A stretch of 15,937 nucleotides of DNA, taken from Hyphomicrobium_A sp964620915. GTDB lineage: Bacteria; Pseudomonadota; Alphaproteobacteria; Rhizobiales; Hyphomicrobiaceae. Shown here piece after piece: positions 1 to 6,339 of this stretch. The first letter of the stretch is position 1. The number at the start of each line of letters is the position of its first letter. Where the stretch lies: assembly GCA_964620915.1 (NCBI GenBank), contig CAZUKP010000066.1, forward strand, positions 1 to 15,937, given 5' to 3'. Below the pieces are notes generated by a model, which had not been told where the DNA came from, did not search any database, and worked only from the letters and a program-made list of their open reading frames with translations. The translations under genes and the position numbers were made by a program.

Positions 1-1
1 T

Positions 2-196
2 ACGGGGTTCGGTCTCCGACTTCTCAACATAGATGCGGAGTTATGTTCTCTCAATCTGCGCAAACTCATGGCCAAGGGTATCCCGTGCTTGCCCGTGCAC
101 GATAGCTTCATCGTTCCCGCTCAATACCGCGATGTGCTCGATGGTATAATGGAGCAGTCGTTCGACGAGATAGCATTGAGGTATGTCCGCTCATGA
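2..196 (+). CDS. C-terminal part of a protein with LPVHDSF motif (partial, cut by window edge)
   Basis: An open frame enters from the left edge and stops with TGA at 194-196, giving 64 residues without an internal stop. Near residue 35 it contains GIPCLPVHDSFIVPA. A His-Asp-Ser-Phe motif after a hydrophobic strand resembles motif C of single-subunit polymerases of the T7 RNA polymerase / family A DNA polymerase type. Similar C-termini also occur in uncharacterised plasmid- or phage-linked proteins of Hyphomicrobiales. The polymerase link is inference from one short motif. The catalytic body lies outside the window, so no function is assigned. The stop codon lies inside an inverted repeat (184-210). 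Confidence 0.55.
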   Translation, partial: TGFGLRLLNIDAELCSLNLRKLMAKGIPCLPVHDSFIVPAQYRDVLDGIMEQSFDEIALRYVRS

Positions 197-255
197 GAGT
201 ATTGCGGACATGAGCACCGTACGCCAAATTGTCTGCTTATGACCCTTAGCGGACA
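184..255. repeat. Two tandem inverted repeats built on TGTCCGC / GCGGACA
   Basis: TGTCCGC at 184-190 pairs with GCGGACA at 204-210 (7-bp stem, 13-base loop). A second, imperfect copy pairs TGTCTGC at 230-236 with GCGGACA at 249-255. The first overlaps the stop codon of the partial gene and could form its terminator stem, but no T-run follows. I associate GCGGACAT-containing intergenic repeats with Hyphomicrobiales genomes (recall, not checked here). Confidence 0.5.
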
Positions 256-553
256 TGCCGAACTACGAGACCAGCGTCCGACAATGACCGAAAGCGAAGA
301 TCCGGCGCGCCTCGAGTAATTGCGCAGGTCATATTCTCGATTGACCTATGCCCCTGGCGGAGCTGGCAACCTAGTAAAGGCTCAGGAGGTGCACACGGCG
401 CCGCTGGTTGAGCGTCGTTTGACGACGTGTTCGCTTTTGGTCGGCGACCGAAGAGAAACAATTTCGTTGAGGTGGTGCGGCCTTTCGAGATTTGGAAACG
501 GCGGAGTGTCAAGACTGCTATAGGGGGACGATCCTCTATCACGTATGGCCATT
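256..553. other. Non-coding stretch, no convincing gene
   Basis: Open frames here are short, overlap each other on both strands, lack ribosome-binding sites and do not look like proteins. Small perfect stems are visible: CGTCGT-TTG-ACGACG near 413-427 and GGTC-GGC-GACC near 440-450. The stretch lies 3' of the metalloprotease gene, which is read leftward, so its transcript end probably falls here, but I see no stem plus T-run that marks it. Confidence 0.45.
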
Positions 554-2143
554 TCATGGCTTACTGTCTGAATGCACATTTGACGAACGAAAACGAGCGA
601 CTCTTTGGGCTTGTTCCTTGATAACCCTGGCATTGTTGGTGTTCGCGTCGCCCGCCGCCGCACCCCTGACATTAACATCGGGGCTCGACCAGACGGGCCG
701 GCGCTCGCATCCATCGCAGCTGTCCTTGTAGCTCATCATCGTGCGCCACTGAGTGCCGTGCACGTAGCCATGTCCGTAAGGGAACGGTTGAGTGGTGTCG
801 TCCAATGCCCGGTCATGACGCGCACCAATGAGATGACCGATCTCGTGCGCAAGCGTATACATGGTAGCTGCACAGTTATGATGCAGGGCGGCAAATGCGT
901 CCTTTTCCTCCACTGCGATCCGAATCGACAGCCCGCACCCCATTGGGTCGTCGACGATTAGGATGCCAACATCGGCACTATGCTCGTCACGCAGAGCGTG
1001 GACTTCGTCCATATAACCGTCGCCCTTGTTGCGAAAACGAAAGACGTGGTCGAAGTGACTGCCGCTCTCCTCATAGTCCGTCTCGTAGGCGTACACGACG
1101 TTGAGACGCAAATTGTGAATTCCGCTGTCACGGAATGATTGATTGGCTTCCGCAATCGCAACGTCAATCAAATCCTTCTCAATATCGAAGTAATGACTGG
1201 CTGCTTTTTTGGTGTAAGCCACGATCAGCGTGATGATCGTTTCCTCAGGTGTTGCCGTCAGATCAGCGGGTTTCATTTCCATCAGACGTCCGGGATCTGC
1301 GTCTGGATCCATCACGCTGGCGTCTCCCTGACGAACCAAGGGATCGGCGCGTAAATTCATTTTCTGCATCTTGTCCTTGTTCGCAGGACCGTGATCGGGC
1401 GGAAGTTTGTCGGGTGCGAATTCAACCACGGCATGCATCTGGCCGCCCATGTACTTCACGACATACGTATGACCCTTGTAGTTGATAGTCCCGGCCAGTC
1501 GGCCGCCCGGCCAACTTAAGAGCGTTACGGGTTCACCTGTATCCTCTACAACGCCGTGCCATTCGTAAGAATTAGATCTCTTCGCCACGTTTGTACGACG
1601 CACCGTAATAGTCATCTTGTCCTTCAGCGGAATGACAAGTGTCGGCGGAGTTCCGGGATGCTCGACGTCCATATCCTTTGTCAGCGCGTAATCGAGAACA
1701 TCGGGATCAGGCGATTTCATCATGCTAGCGCCCATCGCCGCCTTGGACTCCATCTCCTTCGTCATCATGCTCTTCTGCTTTGGCGACATAGACTCTGGTT
1801 CGGCCATCGGCTGAAACACGCGGTTCCAATTTTCGTCGAGCCTGGTTGCGCGCACGCCTTGCTTGGTAGCGGCCCTAACCAACGCCTCCAGACGCTCAAG
1901 CGGCACCGACCACTTCTCCGATTTCATCATATCGAGATCTTCGCTATTTGCGATGCCGGCAAGATCTCGGAGAGCCTTGTATTCTGTGCTTTGCTTCACT
2001 GGCAAACCGGAAAGGATAACAGTTGCTCGATCATTGCCGCCTTCTGACCATGCAGTCTTGCCGGTTAAGCCAACAGCTAACACGGCAATGGTCATTGCAA
2101 TAATCATGGGGCGTGGCGCTGTGAAATTTCGGATCACGTTCAT
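554..2143 (-). CDS. Secreted metzincin zinc metalloprotease (M12/reprolysin-like)
   Basis: Predicted 529-residue exported zinc endopeptidase. The N-terminus has basic residues, then a hydrophobic core at about 10-27 ending near TAWS, typical of a signal peptide. The catalytic part (about 300-525) has the full metzincin signature HEIGHLIGARHD at about 433-444: three zinc-binding histidines and the catalytic Glu, with a Met-turn (TMMSY) at about 468-472. The region 1-290 is probably a propeptide or accessory domain. Its section 113-158 is methionine-rich (nine Met in 46 residues). The start is the ATG at 2143, preceded by AGGTGG at 8-base spacing; a GTG at 2155 in frame is possible but lies within that site. 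The gene follows the small secreted protein gene by 131 bases in the same direction and is probably co-transcribed from operator A (2647-2686). Substrate unknown; the protease fold is secure. Confidence 0.9.
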   Translation of the reverse strand: MNVIRNFTAPRPMIIAMTIAVLAVGLTGKTAWSEGGNDRATVILSGLPVKQSTEYKALRDLAGIANSEDLDMMKSEKWSVPLERLEALVRAATKQGVRATRLDENWNRVFQPMAEPESMSPKQKSMMTKEMESKAAMGASMMKSPDPDVLDYALTKDMDVEHPGTPPTLVIPLKDKMTITVRRTNVAKRSNSYEWHGVVEDTGEPVTLLSWPGGRLAGTINYKGHTYVVKYMGGQMHAVVEFAPDKLPPDHGPANKDKMQKMNLRADPLVRQGDASVMDPDADPGRLMEMKPADLTATPEETIITLIVAYTKKAASHYFDIEKDLIDVAIAEANQSFRDSGIHNLRLNVVYAYETDYEESGSHFDHVFRFRNKGDGYMDEVHALRDEHSADVGILIVDDPMGCGLSIRIAVEEKDAFAALHHNCAATMYTLAHEIGHLIGARHDRALDDTTQPFPYGHGYVHGTQWRTMMSYKDSCDGCERRPVWSSPDVNVRGAAAGDANTNNARVIKEQAQRVARFRSSNVHSDSKP

Positions 2144-2274
2144 GGGAAGATCCACCTGCGCAGAGCGTGTCGGCTGTCACGATGCCTGTTGTCGATTGAC
2201 TTTCGTGCCTAAGAGAATTGCGGCCCCCCGGGTGATTACCCCCGAGAGGCCACGTGTGTTGCGAAGTAACTAAA

Positions 2275-2541
2275 TTACCCTTTTGCCTTTGCAGCCATGT
2301 CCTTCTCGATCTGGTCCCAGACGCCCTTTGGCGAGAACGTGTCGCCAGCCTGGCAAGAGTTGTAGGCGTCAAGCCCCTTCTGCACGGCTGAGGCGAGATC
2401 GCCGCCGGTCACTTTCGGAATATAGACAGCGATGCCGTTCATGAACGTCTTGTAACCACCCGCGCAATCTTCCTTGGCCAGGGCAGGCGTCATGCTAACG
2501 AGAACGGCGGCAGCAACGGTCGTGAGTGCGATCTTTTTCAT
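2275..2541 (-). CDS. Small secreted protein with two cysteines
   Basis: 88 residues. MKK plus a hydrophobic stretch ending TPALA (residues 18-22) is a clear signal peptide with an AxA cleavage site, leaving a mature protein of about 66 residues with Cys26 and Cys63, which could form one disulfide in the periplasm. No known domain is recognised. The start is the ATG at 2541, with GGAG 8 bases upstream; an in-frame extension to 2598 adds residues unlike a signal peptide and is not needed. It is the first gene after operator A, whose GATATTTC end is 105 bases upstream, and it precedes the metalloprotease gene. It could be a partner, inhibitor or chaperone of the protease, but that rests only on position. 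Confidence 0.82.
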   Translation of the reverse strand: MKKIALTTVAAAVLVSMTPALAKEDCAGGYKTFMNGIAVYIPKVTGGDLASAVQKGLDAYNSCQAGDTFSPKGVWDQIEKDMAAKAKG

Positions 2542-2646
2542 TTGAAATGCTCCATAGGTTTGGGTTTCAAGCCACGCAACGATGAAGGTTAAGATCAAGC
2601 ATCGTTTGCGCGTGGCCTGAACCGTAGCGATCGCCTCGCGCGAACT

Positions 2647-2686
2647 GAAATATCGTTTGGTTTGTGTTTCGATAGCCGGAAGCTAT
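2647..2686 (-). promoter_or_regulatory. Operator A: LysR/OxyR-like composite site
   Basis: Read on the minus strand: ATAGC-TTCCG-GCTAT (2686-2672), 17 bases, then GATATTTC (2654-2647). The palindrome is a T-N11-A LysR box and also ATAG-N7-CTAT, the OxyR half-site spacing. Twenty bases beyond GATATTTC is TACGGT, a possible -10, preceded by GATCGC; copy B has the near-identical GATCGTTACGGT at the same distance. It points at the small secreted protein gene (start 2541) and lies in the divergent gap to LysR-1, so it may also autoregulate LysR-1. Confidence 0.75.
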
Positions 2687-2920
2687 CGCTGAGCCGCACT
2701 TCACAGAAAAATGGCACACGATCGCACTTCGGACCGATTTCGTTACAACCGCATCGGTGATTCTTTTAGCAACCACCCAACGTGACTTCCGTAACGTCGG
2801 CGGCGCTTGAGCGAACCATTTTCGTAGTCTAATTTCCTAAGGCCGGCTGCCATGGACATTTCCAACATAACGACGATACGTCCGCTGCCGGGGCGCGGTT
2901 CGGCGATCAAGGGTCTGCCC

Positions 2921-3811
2921 ATGGAAATGCACCAAGTGCGCTACTTCCTCGCCGTTGCGCGCGAGCTAAATTTCACGCGGGCTGCTGAGCACTGCAACGT
3001 CGCCCAGCCATCACTGACGCGTGCCATCAAGCAGCTCGAGGATGAACTTGGTGGAGAACTCTTCCGGCGCGAGAGAAACCTTTCGCATTTGACCGAGTTC
3101 GGTCAGCGCATGCTTCCGCTTCTGCAACAATGCTACGACAGTGCACTATCGGCAAAGGAGCTGGCGAGTTCCTTCAAGAAGGGTGCCATTGCACCACTGT
3201 CCATCGCGCTCTCTACGGCAACTGACATGGGTTTGATCTTGACCGAACTGAGGGAGCTTGTGCGCGCTTTCAAAGGGCTCGAACTTCGTTTCTTTCGTGG
3301 GCCAGCACACGATGTTGTGAGCTATCTCAAGAAAGGCGAAGCGGAAGTCGCTGTCGCCGGGCCACTTGGCGAAACTTGGGACCGGCTCGATGCGTGGCCG
3401 TTGTTCACGGAGCACTTCAAGCTTGCCGTGAGTAAGTTGCGCCCGATTGCGAACAAGAAGACCATTGCGCCGTCGAATCTCAAAGATGAACGGATCTTGC
3501 TACGCACATATTGCGAACTCGATGGTGAGCTTCAGGATTTTCTAGGCCGACACGACCTGCAATCTGCCATTGGACACAAGATTGTCTCCGAGCAAGACCT
3601 CCTAACGTTTGTCGAGGCGGATCTGGGGGTCGGAATTGTCCCTGATAGTACGCAGATGCCGGACAACGTCGTCCTCATTCCTATCGACACACTGGAGCTG
3701 AAGCGGACGATCTATGCGTATGGCGTTGCCGGTCGCCAGCGCTCGCCGGCAGCAACCGCGCTGATAAAACTTCTACGTGCCGAGGACTGGTCAAATTACG
3801 AAGCCGCTTAG
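2921..3811 (+). CDS. LysR-family transcriptional regulator 1 (LysR-1)
   Basis: 296-residue LysR-type regulator. The N-terminal winged helix-turn-helix spans about 1-60 (MEMHQVRYFLAV, NFTRAAEHCNVAQPSLTRAI), with a linker helix to about 90 and a periplasmic-binding-like effector domain to the end. Cysteines are Cys25, Cys71 and Cys198. Cys198 falls in ERILLRTYC, close in position to the peroxidatic Cys199 of E. coli OxyR; a second OxyR-like resolving cysteine is not evident. The start is the ATG at 2921 with AAGGG 7 bases upstream, chosen because the paralogue at 7955 begins with the same MEMHQVR; an in-frame ATG at 2852 would add 23 residues. Its stop overlaps the stop of convergent Prx-1 by 4 bases. 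It is divergent from the secreted protein/protease unit across operator A. It probably activates that unit and perhaps the other copies (inference). Confidence 0.92.
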   Translation: MEMHQVRYFLAVARELNFTRAAEHCNVAQPSLTRAIKQLEDELGGELFRRERNLSHLTEFGQRMLPLLQQCYDSALSAKELASSFKKGAIAPLSIALSTATDMGLILTELRELVRAFKGLELRFFRGPAHDVVSYLKKGEAEVAVAGPLGETWDRLDAWPLFTEHFKLAVSKLRPIANKKTIAPSNLKDERILLRTYCELDGELQDFLGRHDLQSAIGHKIVSEQDLLTFVEADLGVGIVPDSTQMPDNVVLIPIDTLELKRTIYAYGVAGRQRSPAATALIKLLRAEDWSNYEAA

Positions 3812-4539
3812 GCCTTCGCGGACGGCAGCGTCGGCTGAGCGGACCTCAGCGCTGCAATGATGTCGTCGATCTCCATGCGCTTGCGGAAGTCTGGATTGAC
3901 CTGTCGTGCAATCACGCGTCCGTCGCAACCGACAACGAAGGTTGCCGGCAACGGCACGAACCAGCCTTCATTGCCTTGATAGGTACCAAGGCGATGCCCA
4001 CGCCCCTCCATGAGGGCAGCGATCCTCTCACCCAGCCAGATGACGAGACCGAGGGAGAGCGCATAAGTATTGTCGACATCCGTCAGGATGATGAATTCCC
4101 TTAAGACCTCCTCGGGAAGTTGGTTCACGAACTGCTGGCGGTCAGGCAGGATGGAGACGAGTTGTCCGCCGCAAGCGACAATCTCATCTTGATGCTCTGC
4201 GATCGACTTGAGCTCGATCCTGCAATAGGGGCACCAATGACCTCTGTTGAAACTGATGACGGCCGGTCCAACGCTGAGAATTTCCTCAAGATGAACGAGA
4301 CGGCCACCATTGGCCGGCAGCGAAAAAGGAGGCATCACATCGCCAATTCCTGGTGCCGTACTACCCACCTCACCGGCCTTCAAGCGTGCCACGAGCTCAT
4401 CGTAAGCTTCCGAGAACGGGAAGTTCAGTTCGCGAAGAGCGTCGCTGTAAGCGGCGAGCCGCTCGTTGAGTGGCGCGTCCATCTCGCAAATGTCGTTGAA
4501 TGCCTCGATTAGCGTTGTTGCTTTTTTCAATCGATGCAT
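3808..4539 (-). CDS. Peroxiredoxin-like AhpC/TSA-family protein 1 (Prx-1)
   Basis: 243 residues with a thioredoxin-fold redoxin domain from about 60 to 230. It shows the strand-helix motif FNRGHWCPYCR, with Cys103 and Cys106 forming a CPYC pair, so it combines the AhpC/TSA position of the peroxidatic Cys with a thioredoxin-style CxxC. A second conserved block is LPATFVVGCDGRVIARQVNPDFRKRM near 200-225. No signal peptide, so cytoplasmic. Reduction of peroxides or disulfides is likely from the family, but the substrate is not known. The ATG at 4539 gives the same N-terminal length as Prx-2 (24 residues to the shared DAPL). A GTG at 4557 is an alternative, and neither has a strong ribosome-binding site. 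It converges on LysR-1 with overlapping stops. Operator D lies 247 bases upstream. Confidence 0.88.
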   Translation of the reverse strand: MHRLKKATTLIEAFNDICEMDAPLNERLAAYSDALRELNFPFSEAYDELVARLKAGEVGSTAPGIGDVMPPFSLPANGGRLVHLEEILSVGPAVISFNRGHWCPYCRIELKSIAEHQDEIVACGGQLVSILPDRQQFVNQLPEEVLREFIILTDVDNTYALSLGLVIWLGERIAALMEGRGHRLGTYQGNEGWFVPLPATFVVGCDGRVIARQVNPDFRKRMEIDDIIAALRSAQPTLPSAKA

Positions 4540-4586
4540 CCCATTCTTTGTGGCCACCGGTTGCTGTGGCGGAGGCGTACTATGAC

Positions 4587-4608
4587 GGCTGTCCAGCGGT
4601 AGACAGCC
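4587..4608 (-). repeat. Inverted repeat in the Prx-1 leader
   Basis: GGCTGTC (4587-4593) and GACAGCC (4602-4608) form a perfect 7-bp stem with an 8-base loop, about 50 bases upstream of the Prx-1 start. It is part of the leader if transcription starts at operator D. It could be an RNA hairpin or a second protein-binding palindrome; nothing in the sequence decides between them. Confidence 0.4.
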
Positions 4609-4786
4609 CTATGCGGCGAGCACATCTTAGACGATTGCCACGCGTTCCTGGATAACGAAAGTATTGAATGGTGCATTCCTTAGGGTTGCAGAAGCGCGCT
4701 CGACGGCGTCATCGTTTGCCATGCCGAGCGCGGATTTTCGCCGTCATCGCTGTACCATCAGAAATGGCAAGCTTTTGGCGCCAGTT

Positions 4787-4826
4787 GAAATATCGAGATC
4801 CTTTGGAATCAATAGCCGTGCGCTAT
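4787..4826 (-). promoter_or_regulatory. Operator D: LysR/OxyR-like composite site upstream of Prx-1
   Basis: On the minus strand: ATAGC-GCACG-GCTAT (4826-4812), 17 bases, GATATTTC (4794-4787). It matches operators A, B and C in both half-sites and in exact spacing, and faces Prx-1. No TACGGT follows; the -10 position 20 bases on reads CATTTC, so this promoter is either weaker or differently placed. Confidence 0.72.
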
Positions 4827-5225
4827 CGTCGATCTTTGCGCGCAAGCTGAAACGTCGGGCGAACCCTCGTCGGGGGCGATGAACCACCAAAGATTTGACC
4901 GAGATTTGTTGCTTGCCGCTTCCCGCTAGTCGCGCAGAGCAACACAAGCCACACCAACGCGAACCGGCCGTTCAGCGGCGTAGCTCAAGGGGCTAAGCAC
5001 GATCTTGCTTCTTTTCGGATTCAGGCACCAGTATTGGTTCAACATATTGGCTGGCGGTGACTTGGAGGATTGGTCCAGCGGATAGGTCTCCGTAAGCTCT
5101 GCTGAGCTCCTTACCGGTTCCATGCCAAAGCTAATCTCAGTGTTGGATCCGACTGCCAAACCAGGACCTAAGATTCCTCGCAAATCTCGTTGCTGCCGAA
5201 CCGGCATTGACCCTATGGGCAGTCC
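4827..5225. other. Intergenic stretch between operators D and F, no convincing gene
   Basis: About 400 bases separating two outward-facing operators. A 93-codon leftward frame (5207-4926) exists but has only a weak GGG before its ATG, no recognisable domain and no signal sequence, so it is not called. A segment near 4976-5005 superficially resembles a tRNA D-arm but lacks the other arms. Nothing else is seen. Confidence 0.4.
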
Positions 5226-5264
5226 ATAGCGCGCCCCTATGATTCAGAAGACACTCGATATTTC
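5226..5264 (+). promoter_or_regulatory. Operator F: LysR/OxyR-like composite site upstream of the 38-aa peptide
   Basis: ATAGC-GCGCC-CCTAT (5226-5240), 16 bases, GATATTTC (5257-5264). The right half-site is CCTAT rather than GCTAT, and the spacer is one base shorter than in the other copies. Twenty bases after GATATTTC is CATAAC, the best -10 match of the set, so transcription would start near 5297, about 80 bases before the peptide ATG at 5379. Confidence 0.68.
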
Positions 5265-5378
5265 CTTTGGAAGTCACCCATCGCCATAACAGGCCCTGGA
5301 ATGGCTGGGCGCGCAGCCGGCCAGTCCACCCAAGATACCAGACATGAAACCTAGTTATTCGAAATTAGGAGACGCACT

Positions 5379-5495
5379 ATGAACAACATCATCATTGCCA
5401 CGCTCATCGGTCTGTCCATTGTCGGAACAAGCGCCGTTGCCGCGAACGCCGACAGCTTCGCGGTGCATGGTTACAGCACTCATTACGGCCGCTAA
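5379..5495 (+). CDS. Tiny secreted peptide, 38 residues
   Basis: ATG at 5379 with AGGAG 7 bases upstream opens a 38-residue frame ending TAA at 5493-5495. Residues 1-24 are a compact signal sequence (hydrophobic core IIIATLIGLSIVG, then SAVAANA), with AxA-type sites after about 22 or 24. That leaves a mature peptide of about 14 residues, DSFAVHGYSTHYGR, rich in His, Tyr and Ser and without Cys. The strong ribosome-binding site, the signal peptide and the upstream operator F together make a real gene likely despite its size. Role unknown: a secreted signal, a metal-binding or redox-reactive peptide, or a protein whose export itself matters are all open. A 9-bp inverted repeat begins at its stop codon. 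Confidence 0.7.
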   Translation: MNNIIIATLIGLSIVGTSAVAANADSFAVHGYSTHYGR

Positions 5496-5526
5496 GCGTT
5501 ACAGGCAGTCAGTTGAGTAGCGGCCG
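5486..5526 (+). terminator. Possible hairpin over the stop codon of the 38-aa peptide
   Basis: CGGCCGCTA (5486-5494) is perfectly complementary to TAGCGGCCG (5518-5526), a 9-bp GC-rich stem with a 23-base loop that starts within the last codons of the peptide gene. A TTTTT run comes later, at about 5549-5553, with a weak AGGG/CCCT pairing between. It could act as a terminator or protect the mRNA 3' end. It is not a textbook intrinsic terminator because the T-run does not directly follow. Confidence 0.4.
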
Positions 5527-5619
5527 CAGGGGTCCCTCCACCCTACGGTCGTACTTTTTCCGGACGTATTAATTGATCAGCATTCGCCAACATCTTCCTG
5601 CATCAAGCAACTGTCTCGA

Positions 5620-5635
5620 CGCCAAACATTTGGCG
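5620..5635. repeat. Short perfect inverted repeat
   Basis: CGCCAAA (5620-5626) and TTTGGCG (5629-5635) flank two bases. It is followed by GTTCTGTTCT, so it may be a weak rightward terminator insulating the peptide unit from operator E. Confidence 0.3.
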
Positions 5636-5665
5636 GTTCTGTTCTACTCGTTGCGGCGGCGGCGC

Positions 5666-5705
5666 GTACACACAGCCTATTGAATCTATCACTATTGGAT
5701 ATTTC
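5666..5705 (+). promoter_or_regulatory. Operator E: degenerate LysR/OxyR-like composite site
   Basis: GTACA-CACAG-CCTAT (5666-5680), exactly 17 bases, GATATTTC (5698-5705). The left half-site is degenerate (GTACA against ATAGC), but T-N11-A is kept and the right half plus GATATTTC match. GATCTT, similar to copy C, lies 20 bases after GATATTTC. It points rightward to a 73-codon frame at 5789, and further on to Prx-2 at 6340. Confidence 0.55.
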
Positions 5706-5788
5706 ACATTGCTCATTTCAAGCGCGATCTTGTTCGCGAAAAGGGCGATTGGTCGCGCTTTTCGTACACAAACAGGAATGCGATCGAG

Positions 5789-6010
5789 ATGTTCCGTAGT
5801 TCCGCTTACACGAACCAGCAAACTGTCGCCACACGGGTGGTGACAGCGCTATCGTGTGCAGCCACCTTGTTGTCGGTTGTAGTAGGCGAGCCGGGGCATC
5901 GGGCACAACCGGGAACTCGAACCGCAGTTGAGTTGCTCGCCAAGGGTTCCGAGCGGGGCATTTCAAAATTGGCGCGAGGTTACATCGCGCCAGTTTCAAA
6001 AACTTCTTGA
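5789..6010 (+). CDS. Possible small membrane or secreted protein (73 aa)
   Basis: A 73-codon frame begins 84 bases after operator E, a distance close to that seen for the cupin gene after operator C. Residues about 15-34 (TRVVTALSCAATLLSVVVG) are hydrophobic and could be a signal anchor or a signal peptide. The remainder is basic and has no known domain. AGGA lies 11 bases before the ATG, which is a little far. Its 3' end contains a strong stem-loop (5967-5998), so the functional frame may be shorter or the ORF may be decayed. I call it mainly on its position after an operator and its N-terminal hydrophobic segment. Confidence 0.4.
   Translation: MFRSSAYTNQQTVATRVVTALSCAATLLSVVVGEPGHRAQPGTRTAVELLAKGSERGISKLARGYIAPVSKTS
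5967..5998 (+). repeat. Strong stem-loop inside the 3' part of the 73-aa frame
   Basis: TGGCGCGA pairs with TCGCGCCA around a 7-base loop, and the stem extends through a T-G wobble and AAA/TTT to about 12 bp. On the plus strand it is followed by CAAAAACTTCTT rather than a T-run. It may be an attenuator or terminator between the small frame and Prx-2, or a protein-binding palindrome. Confidence 0.4.
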
Positions 6011-6339
6011 TGTACAACTGCACCGCGATGTGCGCTCGTCACATTCGATCCACCTCGACGAGGGCCGAAGCAAGATAAAGATCGCGAGACCTCGGTCAAA
6101 GAGGTACCAGTCGTCCCCAGGTCCGTTCGATCGTGCTCCACGAGACGGAGCGTCGGCACCTCAACTGGACGATAGGTATCATCGTCGAGCGGGGCTTTGA
6201 GCAAGCGCTCCAATGTCTGATTTGGGCCCAAAGCTGCACGAAGGGGCCCGGTAGGGTTGCTAAATTAGATTTTCCTGGAGATTCTTGCGCCCCTTGGTAA
6301 GTATGAAACAGGCTGCGCTGATAGCTCTCGGAGCCCGAG
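6011..6339. other. Intergenic stretch before Prx-2, no gene seen
   Basis: Several overlapping short frames run on both strands without ribosome-binding sites or recognisable protein features. I looked for another ATAGC-N5-GCTAT plus GATATTTC site directly upstream of Prx-2 and found none. GATAGC near 6321 has no partner half-site. Confidence 0.45.

Noticed and set aside
197..553. CRISPR array or transposon end in the left intergenic region
   Set aside because: Only two imperfect repeats with no regular spacing, and no transposase or terminal repeat partner in the window.
2218..2274. GGGT-GATT-ACCC hairpin after the small secreted protein gene as a terminator
   Set aside because: Short stem with no T-run on the minus strand; the protease gene downstream needs read-through.
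4650..4695. 31-codon leftward frame in the Prx-1 leader as a leader peptide
   Set aside because: No ribosome-binding site before its ATG and no regulatory codon pattern.
4976..5060. tRNA-like stretch (GTAGCTCAAGGGGCTAAGCAC resembles a D-arm)
   Set aside because: No matching acceptor stem, no proper anticodon arm and no GGTTCGA T-arm at the right distance; chance similarity.
4926..5207. 93-codon leftward frame between operators D and F
   Set aside because: Weak ribosome-binding site, no signal or domain, no operator facing it; treated as a chance frame, though a relic cannot be excluded.
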